Positions 1 through 8,764 of a stretch of DNA of 64,000 nt are shown here, piece after piece. The translations under genes were made by a program, and so were the position numbers. The notes below the pieces were generated by a model. It did not search any database, was not told where the DNA came from, and saw only the letters and a list, made by a program, of their open reading frames with translations. The stretch is from Micromonospora purpureochromogenes (GTDB lineage: Bacteria; Actinomycetota; Actinomycetes; Mycobacteriales; Micromonosporaceae): assembly GCF_900091515.1 (NCBI RefSeq), contig NZ_LT607410.1:6610135-6674134 (forward strand), given 5' to 3'. The number at the start of each line of letters is the position of its first letter. Position 1 is the first letter of the stretch.

Positions 1-352
1 CGACCACCTCGGCCGGTGTACGACCGAGCCGGGCGGTGGCCAGCACCGGCCCCATGGCCAGCTTCCGGTACGCGATGTCGGCCCGGACGGCGAGCGGCAC
101 CGCGCGGTCGAGCAGGTGGCCGAAGGCGGCCATCACCACCGTGCCGGACGCGGTCTCGCCGAGGGTGAACATGGCTCCGGCGTGCGGGCCGCCGACGTGG
201 TTGTGGGTGGCCGGCGTGTCGGGCAGCCGGACCACGGCCCGGACCCCGCCCTGGGCCTCCGGGGCGACCTCGACGAACTCGAAGCCGAGGGTACGGGCGA
301 ACGGCACGGCCTGGAGCATCCCGGCCGCCACCTGGCGCGAGTCGATGGACAT
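1..352 (-). CDS. PaaI/DUF4442-type hotdog thioesterase (C-terminus cut by window edge)
   Basis: About 117 residues are visible, starting at the ATG whose first base is 352 and running off the left edge. The segment HNHVGGPHAGAMFTLGE resembles the conserved helix region of single-domain hotdog thioesterases (PaaI/DUF4442 type), and the flanking strands fit that fold. Such proteins hydrolyse acyl-CoA or similar thioesters in the cytoplasm; the substrate cannot be read from sequence. It stands alone here, with about 100 bases separating it from the next gene. The family call is by pattern recognition only. Confidence 0.7.
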   Translation of the reverse strand, partial: MSIDSRQVAAGMLQAVPFARTLGFEFVEVAPEAQGGVRAVVRLPDTPATHNHVGGPHAGAMFTLGETASGTVVMAAFGHLLDRAVPLAVRADIAYRKLAMGPVLATARLGRTPAEVV

Positions 353-449
353 GCCCCGACGTTACTAGTCGGTAACTTCTCCGGCAAGGCGCGGCGGACC
401 AGGAATTTCACCGGGGCGGGCAGCTCTCGCCGCCCGCCCCGGCGACGTG

Positions 450-1451
450 TCAGAACAGGTTGCCGAGGGTGCGCAGGATCTCCGCGTAGAAGTTGCCCTC
501 GATGCTGCGGAACAGCGCGAAGTCCTCGCCCGGGCTGCCGACGAACGGACGCAGGGTCCAGGCGAGCTGGGTGCCGACGAAGCCGAAGAGCAGGATCCAG
601 ACGTACAGCAGGGTCATGCTGGCCGGCCGCTCCGACTCGCCGCGCCGCACCGGCGGGGTGCCCCACGGCCGGCCCGCCCCGGCGTACCCCGGCGACATCA
701 TCCCGGGCGGGAAGGCCGCCACCGGGTGGCCGGCCAGCACGACCGGCTGCGCCGGGACGCCGGCGGCCGGCTGCGCGGGGATGACGGACACCGGCTGCGC
801 CTCGGCGGCCGGCGTGGTGGCGCCGTTCGCGCTCGCCCCCACGGCGACCGGCTCCGCGACCGGCTCACCGGCCGCCGGCTGGGCGGGTACGACGGCCTGC
901 GCGGCCGGAGCCGCGGCGGCGGCCGGTGGGGCGGCGGCGGTCGACGGGGCGAGCAGGCCGTGCGCGTTGAGCACCTGCATCCCGCCGGTGAGGAAGCGCA
1001 GCCCGACCACCGCCGAGAGCGTCAGGATCGCCACGTTCAGCAGCTTGAAGAAGCCGTAGTCCGGCGCCGTGATCAGGAAGAAGAGGCTGATCGGGGCGAA
1101 CGCCACCGCCAGCATCGAGGTCACCGTGATCGCCACCATCACCAGGGCCACCGACTGGCGTACCGAGAGCCGGGCCCCGAAGACCAGGTTGAACAGGTAG
1201 AGCGTGGGCAGGCAGATGGCCAGGGTGATCAGGAAGAGCAGCGGCAGCTTGACCGCCGAGGTCAACGCCATCAGCACGCCGTGGAACGCGCCGAGCACCG
1301 CCCCGTAGCAGGCCAGTGCGACGGCGGAGCTGGCCAGCATCCGCCCGGTCAGCGCGTTCAGGTCGTCGTCGGCGACGATCTGCTGCCAGATGCCCTGCCG
1401 GTCACGCAGGATCCGCTCGATCACGAGCGGGCTCGGACGGTCACCCGACAC
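450..1451 (-). CDS. Multi-pass membrane protein with Pro/Ala-rich linker
   Basis: The 333-residue product starts at a GTG preceded by an AGAGGGG ribosome binding site. It has about four hydrophobic membrane segments between residues 40 and 170, then a long low-complexity Ala/Pro/Val linker (about 170-285) and one more hydrophobic segment near 287-306. The layout recalls Yip1-like actinobacterial membrane proteins, but I see no signature that fixes a function. The linker is probably outside the membrane and disordered. It lies just downstream of the ABC ATPase gene start-to-stop direction but is not obviously its permease, because it lacks an EAA-type loop. Confidence 0.8.
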   Translation of the reverse strand: MSGDRPSPLVIERILRDRQGIWQQIVADDDLNALTGRMLASSAVALACYGAVLGAFHGVLMALTSAVKLPLLFLITLAICLPTLYLFNLVFGARLSVRQSVALVMVAITVTSMLAVAFAPISLFFLITAPDYGFFKLLNVAILTLSAVVGLRFLTGGMQVLNAHGLLAPSTAAAPPAAAAAPAAQAVVPAQPAAGEPVAEPVAVGASANGATTPAAEAQPVSVIPAQPAAGVPAQPVVLAGHPVAAFPPGMMSPGYAGAGRPWGTPPVRRGESERPASMTLLYVWILLFGFVGTQLAWTLRPFVGSPGEDFALFRSIEGNFYAEILRTLGNLF

Positions 1452-1547
1452 GACGGGCCCCTCTCTACAGGCGGTGCTCAGTGGACTGGGTGCGCTGACC
1501 GTAGGGCATGGGCGCGCTCGCCCGCAGCCCCGCCGGAGCCCGAGGGC

Positions 1548-2858
1548 TCAGCGCCAGCCGACGTCGATCCGGTCGCCGCGCTCGTCGAAGAAGTGCAGGG
1601 CGTCCATCCGTACGGCGACCGACATCGGGTGACCCGCCGAGATCGCCGGGTACGGGGCGAGGCGTACCCCGAGCTCGGCGGGACGGCGGTGGTGCCGCCC
1701 CAGGTCGGGGAGCACGCTGGTCCGGTTGCCGCCCCCGCCGGTCGGGGCGGAAGTTGGCTCCAGCTCGCCGGCCCGGCCGGTGAGCCGCTGCATGACCTGC
1801 CCGAAGCGGCGCAGCCCGCGCTGCCCGGCCGGCGCGTCGTCGGTCGTGGCGCCCATCTCGTCCACCACGATCGCGGTGGCGCCGATGTCGAGGAAGGCCA
1901 GCGACTCGTGCCCGTGGTGCTCCAGGTAGCGGACCCGGCCCCGGAGCACGTCGCCGGGGGTGTCCGGGGCGACCGGCGTGAGCGCCTCGGCCCGCATCCC
2001 GACCACGATCCGCTCGCCGTGGTAGTGCGCCACCGCCCGGCTGCGGATGTCGTCCCAGGGCAGGTAGAGCGCCTGCTCGCCGAGGGTGAGGGTCACGTAC
2101 CGGTCGAGGTGGACGTAGACCGACGCCTCCAGCAGGTTCATCCGGGGGCTGCCGAGGAACGCCGCGACGTAGAGGGTGGCCGGCCGGCCGTACACCTGGG
2201 TCGGCGTGCCCACGTCCTGCAGGACGCCCTTGCGCATGATGGCGACCCGGTCGGCCATGGTCAGCGCCTCGGCCTGGTCGTGCGTGACGTAGATGGTGGT
2301 GACACCCAGCTCCCGGGTCAGCCCGGAGATCTCCGCGCGCAGCTCGGCGCGCAGACCGCTGTCCAGGTTGGAGAGCGGCTCATCCATCAGGAAGAGCCCC
2401 GGCCGGCGCACTATCGCCCGCCCCATGGCCACCCGCTGCCGCTGGCCGCCGGAGAGCTGGCTCGGCTTGCGGCCGAGGACGTCGCCGATGCCGAGCGCGC
2501 CCGCGACGTCCTGCACCCGCTCCCCGCGCGGGGCCGGCTCCACCCCGGCCAGTCGCAGCGGAAAGGCGATGTTGTCCCCGACGGTCATGTGCGGATAGAG
2601 CGCGAAGTCCTGGAAGACCATGGCGATCCTGCGCTCCCGTGGCGGCAGGTCGTTGGCGACCTCGCCGTCGAGCATCACGGCACCGGAACTCGGGTCCTCC
2701 AGGCCGGCGACCATTCGGAGCACGGTGGACTTGCCGCAGCCCGACGGACCGAGCAGCACCATGAACTCGCCGTCGTTGACGTCCAGATTGACGCTGTCGA
2801 CCGCGACCGTTCCGTCCGGGAACACCTTGGTGACATCCTTGAGCGCGACGGTGGTCAC
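1548..2858 (-). CDS. Orphan MalK/UgpC-type ABC transporter ATPase
   Basis: The 436-residue protein has Walker A GPSGCGKST at about 37-45, Q-loop in VFQDFALYPH, signature LSGGQRQR, Walker B LFLMDEP, the D-loop SNLD and the switch His in VTHDQ. A C-terminal TOBE-like regulatory region follows, as in CUT1 sugar importers (MalK, UgpC, MsiK). I chose the GTG at 2858 because it follows GGGGGAGGAG; an upstream ATG at 2906 would add 16 residues with no such site. No permease or binding protein is beside it, so it may energise several sugar importers in trans, as MsiK does in Streptomyces. The last 60 residues are less conserved. Confidence 0.88.
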   Translation of the reverse strand: MTTVALKDVTKVFPDGTVAVDSVNLDVNDGEFMVLLGPSGCGKSTVLRMVAGLEDPSSGAVMLDGEVANDLPPRERRIAMVFQDFALYPHMTVGDNIAFPLRLAGVEPAPRGERVQDVAGALGIGDVLGRKPSQLSGGQRQRVAMGRAIVRRPGLFLMDEPLSNLDSGLRAELRAEISGLTRELGVTTIYVTHDQAEALTMADRVAIMRKGVLQDVGTPTQVYGRPATLYVAAFLGSPRMNLLEASVYVHLDRYVTLTLGEQALYLPWDDIRSRAVAHYHGERIVVGMRAEALTPVAPDTPGDVLRGRVRYLEHHGHESLAFLDIGATAIVVDEMGATTDDAPAGQRGLRRFGQVMQRLTGRAGELEPTSAPTGGGGNRTSVLPDLGRHHRRPAELGVRLAPYPAISAGHPMSVAVRMDALHFFDERGDRIDVGWR

Positions 2859-2989
2859 CGTCTCCTCCCCCAGTTCGGCCGACCGCTTGACTGTGACGAG
2901 CATCATCGGATCAGCACATCGGGTAAACGTGCGATGTTGCGGTCATGACGGTCCGATTACCGGCAGCGGCCGCCGCGGCGGGACCACTG

Positions 2990-5167
2990 TCAGGCGGGGT
3001 CGTCGAGGAAGACCCGACGGACCACCCGCTCCGCGGCGTGCCCGTCGTCCAAGGTGCAGAAGCGGTCCCGGAACCGCTGCCGCGCCCGCTGTGCCTCCGC
3101 CCCGGTCACCGCGCCGGAGCGGAAGAGTTCCAACAGCTCGGCGAAGGTGAGCGCGACGGCGCCGGGCGGTTCGGCGGTCACGTCGAAGTAGACGCCCCGG
3201 GCCAGCGCGTACGCGTCGCGGTCCGGCGCGTACACGACGATCGGGCGGTCGAGGACGGCGTAGTCGAACATCGCCGACGAGTAGTCGGTGACCAGCACGT
3301 CCGTCGCGAGATAGAGGTCCTCCACGCTGCCGTGGTCGCTGACGTCGACCGCCCGGCCCCCGGTACGCCGGCGGGCCCGGCCGGCGCGATCGTGGAAGTA
3401 GTGGCTGCGGACCAGCAGCCGCCCCGCCGGCCCGAGCACGTCGAGCAACCGCTCCGGGTCGAACGGCGGGCGGTAGCGGGGCAGGTGCTCGCGGTGCGTC
3501 GGCGCGTACAGCACCACCCGCTCGTCCGGCCCGATGCCGAGCCGGTCCCGGATCTCCCGGACCTCCTCGGCGGTGGCGGTGACCAGCCGGTCGTTGCGCG
3601 GGTAGCCCACCTCCAACGTGGTGTACGAGGCCGGGTAGGCCCGGTCCCACATCTGGGTGGAGAAGCTGTTCGAGGTGATGCTGTAGTCCCAGCGGTCCAC
3701 CCGGCGCAGCAGCCCGGCGAAGTCCATCCCGCCCGCGCCGAGCGGGAAGCGCTGCTGGTCCAGGCCCATCACCTTCACCGGCGTGCCGTGGTGGGTCTGC
3801 ACGTGCACCGAGCCGGGTCGCCTGCGGACGAAGTCGGGGAAGTTGACGTTGTTCACCAGCCACCGGGCCCGGGCCAGCGTCCGGTAGTAGCCGGGGGTGC
3901 CGGCGACCACGAACTCGGTGCCGGGCGGCAGCGTGTCCACCCGGTCCCGCCGGACGATCCACACCCCCCGGACCTGCGGGGCCAGCCGGCCGGCGGCGGC
4001 GTGGATCGCGGCCGGGTTGCAGGCGTACCCGCGGTACCAGTACGCGGCGTAGACCGCCAGCGTCGGGTCGATCGGCCGGCGCAGCTCGGCCCGGTAGTAC
4101 TCGCGCAGCACCGCGTCCCGGGTCAGCCGCGCGGTACGCCGGGCCACCGGCAGCGCCCGCCGGGCAGTGCCGCGGGCCGTCGCCCGGGCCTGGTTCGCCG
4201 CGCGCAGCGCGCTGAACGTCCGCCACCGTCCCGCCGCGACCAGCCGGTGCTTGAGCCCTTCCAGCCCGTCCGGCGCGGGGTAGCCCTCGGCCGGCCGGAA
4301 GCGCCGGTGGTCGGCGGTCATCTGGGCGAAGAACGCCGGGCGCAACGCGGGGGCGATCCGTTCGCCGTTGCCGAGCACGGTCAGGTGGTGCCAGACCATC
4401 CGCTCGAAGACCGCCGGCCGCAGCTCGGCCACCGCCGGCCCCCAGCGGTCCAGCAGCGCGAACACCCGGTGCCACTGCGCGAAGACCTCGAAGTGCCGGT
4501 CCCCCCGGGTCCGGGTGATCGCCCCGGCCCGCCGCTGCCGGTAGTTGACGCAGACCCGGTCGAGCACGGCGATCCGCTCGGCGGCCAGCAGCACCGGATA
4601 GGTGAAGGAGACGTCCTCGTACCAGCCGGGGGCGAAGCGCAGCCCGAGGTCGACCAGGAACTCCCGGCGGACCACCCGGTTCCAGGCGGTGTGCAGCAGG
4701 TGCATGGTCTCCGGGCGGTCCCGCAGCCGGAAGGTGGCCTCGGCGGGCGGCTCCGGGAACACCTCGGTCATGGCGCTGCGGGTGGCGGTGTCGTTCCAGT
4801 GCGCTCGGACGTGGTCCACCACGAGGACGTCCGGGCGGGCGGCCCGCAGCCGGCCGGCGACCTCGGGCAGGCAGTCCGGGGCGAGCCAGTCGTCGCCGTC
4901 GACGAACCAGACGTACTCTCCGACGGCCCGGTCCAGCCCGGCGTTGCGGGCCGGACCGAGCCCGACGTTGCGGGGCAGCCGGAGCGCCCGGACCCGGGGG
5001 TCGCGGGCGGCGTACTCGTCGAGGACGTCGCCGACGGCGTCCGGCGAGGCGTCGTCGACGCCGATCACCTCGAGGTCGTCGAAGGGCTGCCCGAGGATCG
5101 AGTCCAGGCACTCACGCAGGTAGCCCTGCACCCGGTAGGCCGGCACGACGAAGCTGATCAGGGTCAT
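2990..5167 (-). CDS. Bifunctional GT2 glycosyltransferase / CDP-glycerol glycerophosphotransferase (TagF-like)
   Basis: The 725-residue protein has an N-terminal GT2 domain (FVVPAY at 6-11, the metal-binding DGDD at 90-93) and a C-terminal TagF-type domain with the HHGTPVK motif near residue 445. Other TagF marks are YAPTHREH and VTDYSS. Such fusions add a sugar and polymerise glycerol- or ribitol-phosphate from CDP-activated donors on a membrane-bound carrier, building teichoic-acid-like wall polymers. The ATG at 5167 is taken because the GT2 fold begins immediately. It is the last gene of a four-gene operon, 17 bases after the CDP-alcohol phosphotransferase. The exact polyol is unknown. Confidence 0.85.
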   Translation of the reverse strand: MTLISFVVPAYRVQGYLRECLDSILGQPFDDLEVIGVDDASPDAVGDVLDEYAARDPRVRALRLPRNVGLGPARNAGLDRAVGEYVWFVDGDDWLAPDCLPEVAGRLRAARPDVLVVDHVRAHWNDTATRSAMTEVFPEPPAEATFRLRDRPETMHLLHTAWNRVVRREFLVDLGLRFAPGWYEDVSFTYPVLLAAERIAVLDRVCVNYRQRRAGAITRTRGDRHFEVFAQWHRVFALLDRWGPAVAELRPAVFERMVWHHLTVLGNGERIAPALRPAFFAQMTADHRRFRPAEGYPAPDGLEGLKHRLVAAGRWRTFSALRAANQARATARGTARRALPVARRTARLTRDAVLREYYRAELRRPIDPTLAVYAAYWYRGYACNPAAIHAAAGRLAPQVRGVWIVRRDRVDTLPPGTEFVVAGTPGYYRTLARARWLVNNVNFPDFVRRRPGSVHVQTHHGTPVKVMGLDQQRFPLGAGGMDFAGLLRRVDRWDYSITSNSFSTQMWDRAYPASYTTLEVGYPRNDRLVTATAEEVREIRDRLGIGPDERVVLYAPTHREHLPRYRPPFDPERLLDVLGPAGRLLVRSHYFHDRAGRARRRTGGRAVDVSDHGSVEDLYLATDVLVTDYSSAMFDYAVLDRPIVVYAPDRDAYALARGVYFDVTAEPPGAVALTFAELLELFRSGAVTGAEAQRARQRFRDRFCTLDDGHAAERVVRRVFLDDPA

Positions 5168-5184
5168 CCCGGCCGCCCCCTTGG

Positions 5185-7137
5185 TCAGCCCGGCGAACCG
5201 CCTCCGACCGGGACGGCCGTCACCCGCGCGGCGCGGGCCGGCAGGACCACCCAGGCCAGGACGACACTCGCCACGAATCCCACGAGAAGGTACGTACCGA
5301 GTGTAGCCAGACCGATACTCACAATTCCGGCGATCGCCGCCAGTGCCAGCAGCACCGACCGCCCCTCCCAGCCCAGCGTCCAGCGGTGCAGCGGCGGGGC
5401 CGCCTGCCGCTTCTCCAGCCGGGCGGTCAGGTCGTAGTGGTGCAGGGTGAGCACGAGGACGTACGCGAAGACCAGCCAGGCCGGCGCGCCGCCGACCACC
5501 CCGAGGGCGATGGCGAACAGGTACTCCCCGGCCCGCAGCGCGGCCGGGACCAGCCAGTCCAGCGGCCCGTTGTGCGCCGCGCCGGCCCCCAGGCCGCCGA
5601 CCAGCAGCACCAGCAGCGCCGCCGGCACCCACCAGCGCAGCCCGCCGTCGTCGGTCAGCAGCGCCGCGACCAGCAGCGCCGCCGGACCCAGCGCCGCCAG
5701 CACCGCCAGGGTCAGCGGTCCCATCGGGCGGACGACCGGCAGCCGCGCCGCCAGCGGACCGTCGTCGCGGTGCAGCGTGGCGTCGACCGTGTCCAGCACC
5801 GGCACCCACATCCAGCGGGCCCGCAAGGTGCGCAGCGCCCCGGTGTACCCGAACGCCAGCGTCCCCCAGACCAGCACCGCGATCAGGCTGACCAGCGGGT
5901 TGAACAGCGCCACGGTCAGCGCGATCAGCGCCCACCGCTCGCCGATCGGGAAGACCACCGTCCGCTTCAGCCAGTACGACACCGAGCCGGTGTCGGCCTG
6001 CACCCGGGTGGAGGCGGCGTTCAGCCGGTCACCGATGCCACCGCCACCCCCGCCCACCGCCGTCTTCGGCCGGCGGGCCGCCTCGTCGTGCAGCACGCCG
6101 TACCAGGTGTCGGTCATGTGCCGCACGGTCTGCAGCGTCATCGCGGCGATGGCGAGAGCCCAGCCGTACCGGAAGCCGGCGTGCGTCGCCCCGTAGCCGA
6201 GGCCGGCGTAGACCACGTACTCCTTCGCCCGGTCGGCCATCGTGTCCAGCCAGCCGCCCCAGGCGCTGAAGTGCCGGGTGTAGCGGGCCAGTTGGCCGTC
6301 CACACAGTCGAGCACGAAGCCGAGGTAGAGCAGCACCGCCCCGCTGACCAGCGCGGGCCGGCCGCCGGCCCCGAACAGCACCGCCGCGGCGACCGCGAAG
6401 AGCACCGACAGCATGGTCACCGCGGTCGGGCCGAGCCCGATCCGGGCCGCCGCCTTCGTCACGTACGGCGACCAGGTGCTGACGAAGTAGGTGGTGAAGA
6501 AGTCGTCCCGCTCCTTGACCGAGAGCCGCAGCTCGGCCTTGTCCTCGTTCACCCCCGCCAGCGCCGCCTCGGCGGTGTGCAGCCCGGCGGCGTCACCGAT
6601 CCGGTGCGCCACGAGCAGGCGTACCCGGTGGGCGAAGGTCAGCGTGCCGAGCGCGGTGAGCGCGGCGAAGAGCCCGTCCACGGCGGGCCCGGTCGCGGGC
6701 CGGGCGGCGGCGGCCCGGGCGGCGGCCGCCAGGGCCGGCAGATCCTCCACGCCGACCCGCAGCGCGCCGCCGAACACTCCGGTGGCGTCGGCCAGCTCCG
6801 GCCCGGCCTCGACCACCTGGCCGCGCTCCTCGCGCACGGCCGTGCGGCCGGGGACCGGCGGGTCGGTGAGCACCAGGGCCACCGTCGGGCCGACCGGGCT
6901 GGTGGCCAGGTGCTTCAGTACGGCGGTGTGCGCGACCAGGTCGGCCCCGCTGACGATCACCGGGCCGCTGGCGGCGCCCACCAGGGCGGCCAGCTCGTCC
7001 AGGTCGGCGGCGGCGCGCACCTCGTCCGCCCCGGCCCGGCGCCACTGGGCGGCCAGCCGGTCGGCGAGCGTCTCCCCGGCGCCGGTGGGCAGGCCCGCGG
7101 CCGGCGCACCGGCGGCGAGCACGATCGCGAGGGTCAC
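5185..7137 (-). CDS. CDP-alcohol phosphatidyltransferase with N-terminal nucleotidyltransferase-like region (DUF5941 type)
   Basis: The 650-residue membrane protein carries the full CDP-alcohol phosphotransferase signature DGxxAR(x8)GxxxDxxxD at about residues 281-302, flanked by multiple hydrophobic helices that continue to the C-terminus. Residues 1-150 begin VTLAIVLAAG and resemble a degenerate nucleotidyltransferase (IspD/sugar-NTP type) fold; catalytic Lys and Asp residues are not obvious. The GTG start at 7137 overlaps the stop of the ATPase gene by 4 bases (GTGA). The enzyme should transfer a phosphoalcohol from a CDP donor to a lipid or polyol acceptor. Context with TagF and a polysaccharide exporter suggests making a lipid-linked wall polymer or its primer. 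Confidence 0.82.
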   Translation of the reverse strand: MTLAIVLAAGAPAAGLPTGAGETLADRLAAQWRRAGADEVRAAADLDELAALVGAASGPVIVSGADLVAHTAVLKHLATSPVGPTVALVLTDPPVPGRTAVREERGQVVEAGPELADATGVFGGALRVGVEDLPALAAAARAAAARPATGPAVDGLFAALTALGTLTFAHRVRLLVAHRIGDAAGLHTAEAALAGVNEDKAELRLSVKERDDFFTTYFVSTWSPYVTKAAARIGLGPTAVTMLSVLFAVAAAVLFGAGGRPALVSGAVLLYLGFVLDCVDGQLARYTRHFSAWGGWLDTMADRAKEYVVYAGLGYGATHAGFRYGWALAIAAMTLQTVRHMTDTWYGVLHDEAARRPKTAVGGGGGGIGDRLNAASTRVQADTGSVSYWLKRTVVFPIGERWALIALTVALFNPLVSLIAVLVWGTLAFGYTGALRTLRARWMWVPVLDTVDATLHRDDGPLAARLPVVRPMGPLTLAVLAALGPAALLVAALLTDDGGLRWWVPAALLVLLVGGLGAGAAHNGPLDWLVPAALRAGEYLFAIALGVVGGAPAWLVFAYVLVLTLHHYDLTARLEKRQAAPPLHRWTLGWEGRSVLLALAAIAGIVSIGLATLGTYLLVGFVASVVLAWVVLPARAARVTAVPVGGGSPG

Positions 7138-7877
7138 CGCGGGACCGCGGCGTGGTACGCGTCGAGCGCCTCGGCGACCGTGCCGTCCACGGTCAGCCGC
7201 CCGCCGTCGAGGTAGAGCCCCCGACGGCAGAACCGGGTCAGGTCCTTCTCGTTGTGTGACACCAGCACCAAGGTGCGCCCCTCCGCGAGCAGTCGGTCGA
7301 TCGTCGAATAGCACTTCTTGCGGAACTCCGCGTCGCCCACCGCGGTCACCTCGTCCATCAGCAGGATCGGGTGCGGCAGGTGGGAGATGATGGCGAACCC
7401 GAGCCGGACCTTCATCCCGGACGAGTAGTGCCGGACCGAGGTGTCGATGGCCCGCTCCACCTGCTCGCCGGCGAACGAGACGATGTCGTCGAAGTGCCGC
7501 TTCAGGTACGCCGACGACAGCCCGTGCAGGCCGCCGACGAGGTAGAGGTTCTCCCGCCCGGTGAGGTCGTTGGAGAAGCCGGCGGAGAGTTCCAGCAGCG
7601 GCGCGACGTCGCCGCGCACCCGGATCCGCCCCTCGTCGGGGATGAGCACCCCGGCGATGAGCCGCAGCAGGGTGCTCTTGCCGGTGCCGTTGCGCCCGAT
7701 CACCCCGACCGTCTCGCCGGGCTCGACGGTGAAGGAGACGTCCCGCAGCGGCCAGAACTGCCCGGCCGCGGCGCCCCGCCCGCCACGGTGGATGAACAGC
7801 TCACGCAGCCGCAACTGGCGCCGGCGGTTGCGGACGAAGCGGATACCGAGGCCCTCGGCCTCGATGATCGGCGCCAC
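7134..7877 (-). CDS. ABC exporter ATPase, Wzt/TagH type
   Basis: The 247-residue ATPase has Walker A GRNGTGKST, the signature HYSSGMKVRLGF and Walker B ILLMDEV, with the 'YSSGMK' variant typical of polysaccharide and teichoic acid exporters (Wzt, TagH, RfbE). It starts at GTG 7877, one base after the stop of the permease gene, and its own stop overlaps the next start. It lacks the long C-terminal carbohydrate-binding domain of O-antigen Wzt proteins. It should power flipping of the lipid-linked polymer made by the two downstream genes. Confidence 0.9.
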   Translation of the reverse strand: MAPIIEAEGLGIRFVRNRRRQLRLRELFIHRGGRGAAAGQFWPLRDVSFTVEPGETVGVIGRNGTGKSTLLRLIAGVLIPDEGRIRVRGDVAPLLELSAGFSNDLTGRENLYLVGGLHGLSSAYLKRHFDDIVSFAGEQVERAIDTSVRHYSSGMKVRLGFAIISHLPHPILLMDEVTAVGDAEFRKKCYSTIDRLLAEGRTLVLVSHNEKDLTRFCRRGLYLDGGRLTVDGTVAEALDAYHAAVPR

Positions 7878-7878
7878 C

Positions 7879-8706
7879 TCACAGCTCCTTGAGCACGGCG
7901 GGTTCGAGCCGGCGGAACGCCCACCAGCCGGCGACCAGCAGCAGCAGGCTGCCGGCGACCGTGGTGGCCAGCAGCCGGGCGTCGGGAAACTCGTCCGGGT
8001 ACCAGATCGCGTGCTGGAGCTGGAAGATGCCGACCAGCGGGTTGAGCTCGTAGCCGACCTTCACCCAGCCCGGCATCCCGGACTCCCGGACCAGGCTCAG
8101 CGGGTAGATGATCGGCGTGGCGTAGAAGAGCACCCGGATGATCAGCCGCATGAAGCGCTCGACGTCGCGCATCAGCACGTTGACCGCCGAGAGCAGCAGC
8201 GACAGCCCGACCAGCAGGGTGGCCTGCACCAGCACGGCCAGCGGCAGGGCGAGCAGCGACCAGCCGGGGTGAATCCTGCCGTGCGCGGCGTAGCCGGCGG
8301 CGACGGCGAAGAGGATGGGCAGGCCGGCGGCGTACTCGGCGAACCGGCCGGTGACCCGGCCGATCGGGAAGACCTGCCGGGGCACGTTCATCGTGGTGAT
8401 CAGGCGGGACTGGCCGGTCAGCGCGTTGGTCGCCTCGCTCAGCGCCGAACTGGTCCACATCCAGGCGAAGATCCCGGTGATCAGGAAGAGCGGGTACGAC
8501 TCGGCGGCCTGCCCGAGGTGCCGCTCGGTGTCGCCGGAGTAGAGCACGCCGAAGACGAAGAAGTAGATCGCCCCCATGCCCAGCGGCTCGATCAGCGACC
8601 AGAAGTAACCGAGCACCGACTGCTGGTACTTCACCGCCAGGTCCCGCTTGACCAGGATCCGCAGCGAGTTGCGGTGCGACCACAACGCCGCGACGCCAGC
8701 GGTCAC
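7879..8706 (-). CDS. ABC exporter permease, Wzm/TagG type
   Basis: The 275-residue integral membrane protein has about six hydrophobic segments and the ABC-2 type layout of Wzm/TagG. The N-terminal region RDLAVKYQQSVLGYFWSLIEP is the conserved amphipathic cytoplasmic stretch of polysaccharide exporters. It starts at GTG 8706 and is the first gene of the four-gene operon (permease, ATPase, CDP-alcohol phosphotransferase, GT2-TagF). Together with the ATPase it would export a wall polysaccharide or teichoic-acid-like chain across the membrane. Confidence 0.9.
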   Translation of the reverse strand: MTAGVAALWSHRNSLRILVKRDLAVKYQQSVLGYFWSLIEPLGMGAIYFFVFGVLYSGDTERHLGQAAESYPLFLITGIFAWMWTSSALSEATNALTGQSRLITTMNVPRQVFPIGRVTGRFAEYAAGLPILFAVAAGYAAHGRIHPGWSLLALPLAVLVQATLLVGLSLLLSAVNVLMRDVERFMRLIIRVLFYATPIIYPLSLVRESGMPGWVKVGYELNPLVGIFQLQHAIWYPDEFPDARLLATTVAGSLLLLVAGWWAFRRLEPAVLKEL

Positions 8707-8764
8707 CGTCGCCTCCCGCCTCCCAGGACGGACGACAGGTTAGCAGTCGGTGAACGAACGCCCC

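Noticed and set aside
447..2948. Very long plus-strand open frame across the membrane protein and ABC ATPase genes
   Set aside because: It is antisense to two well-supported genes, has no domain pattern and consists of charged low-complexity residues, as expected from GC-rich shadow frames.
7901..7930. T-loop-like GGTTCGAGCC as a tRNA
   Set aside because: It lies inside the permease coding sequence and no acceptor or anticodon arms can be paired around it.
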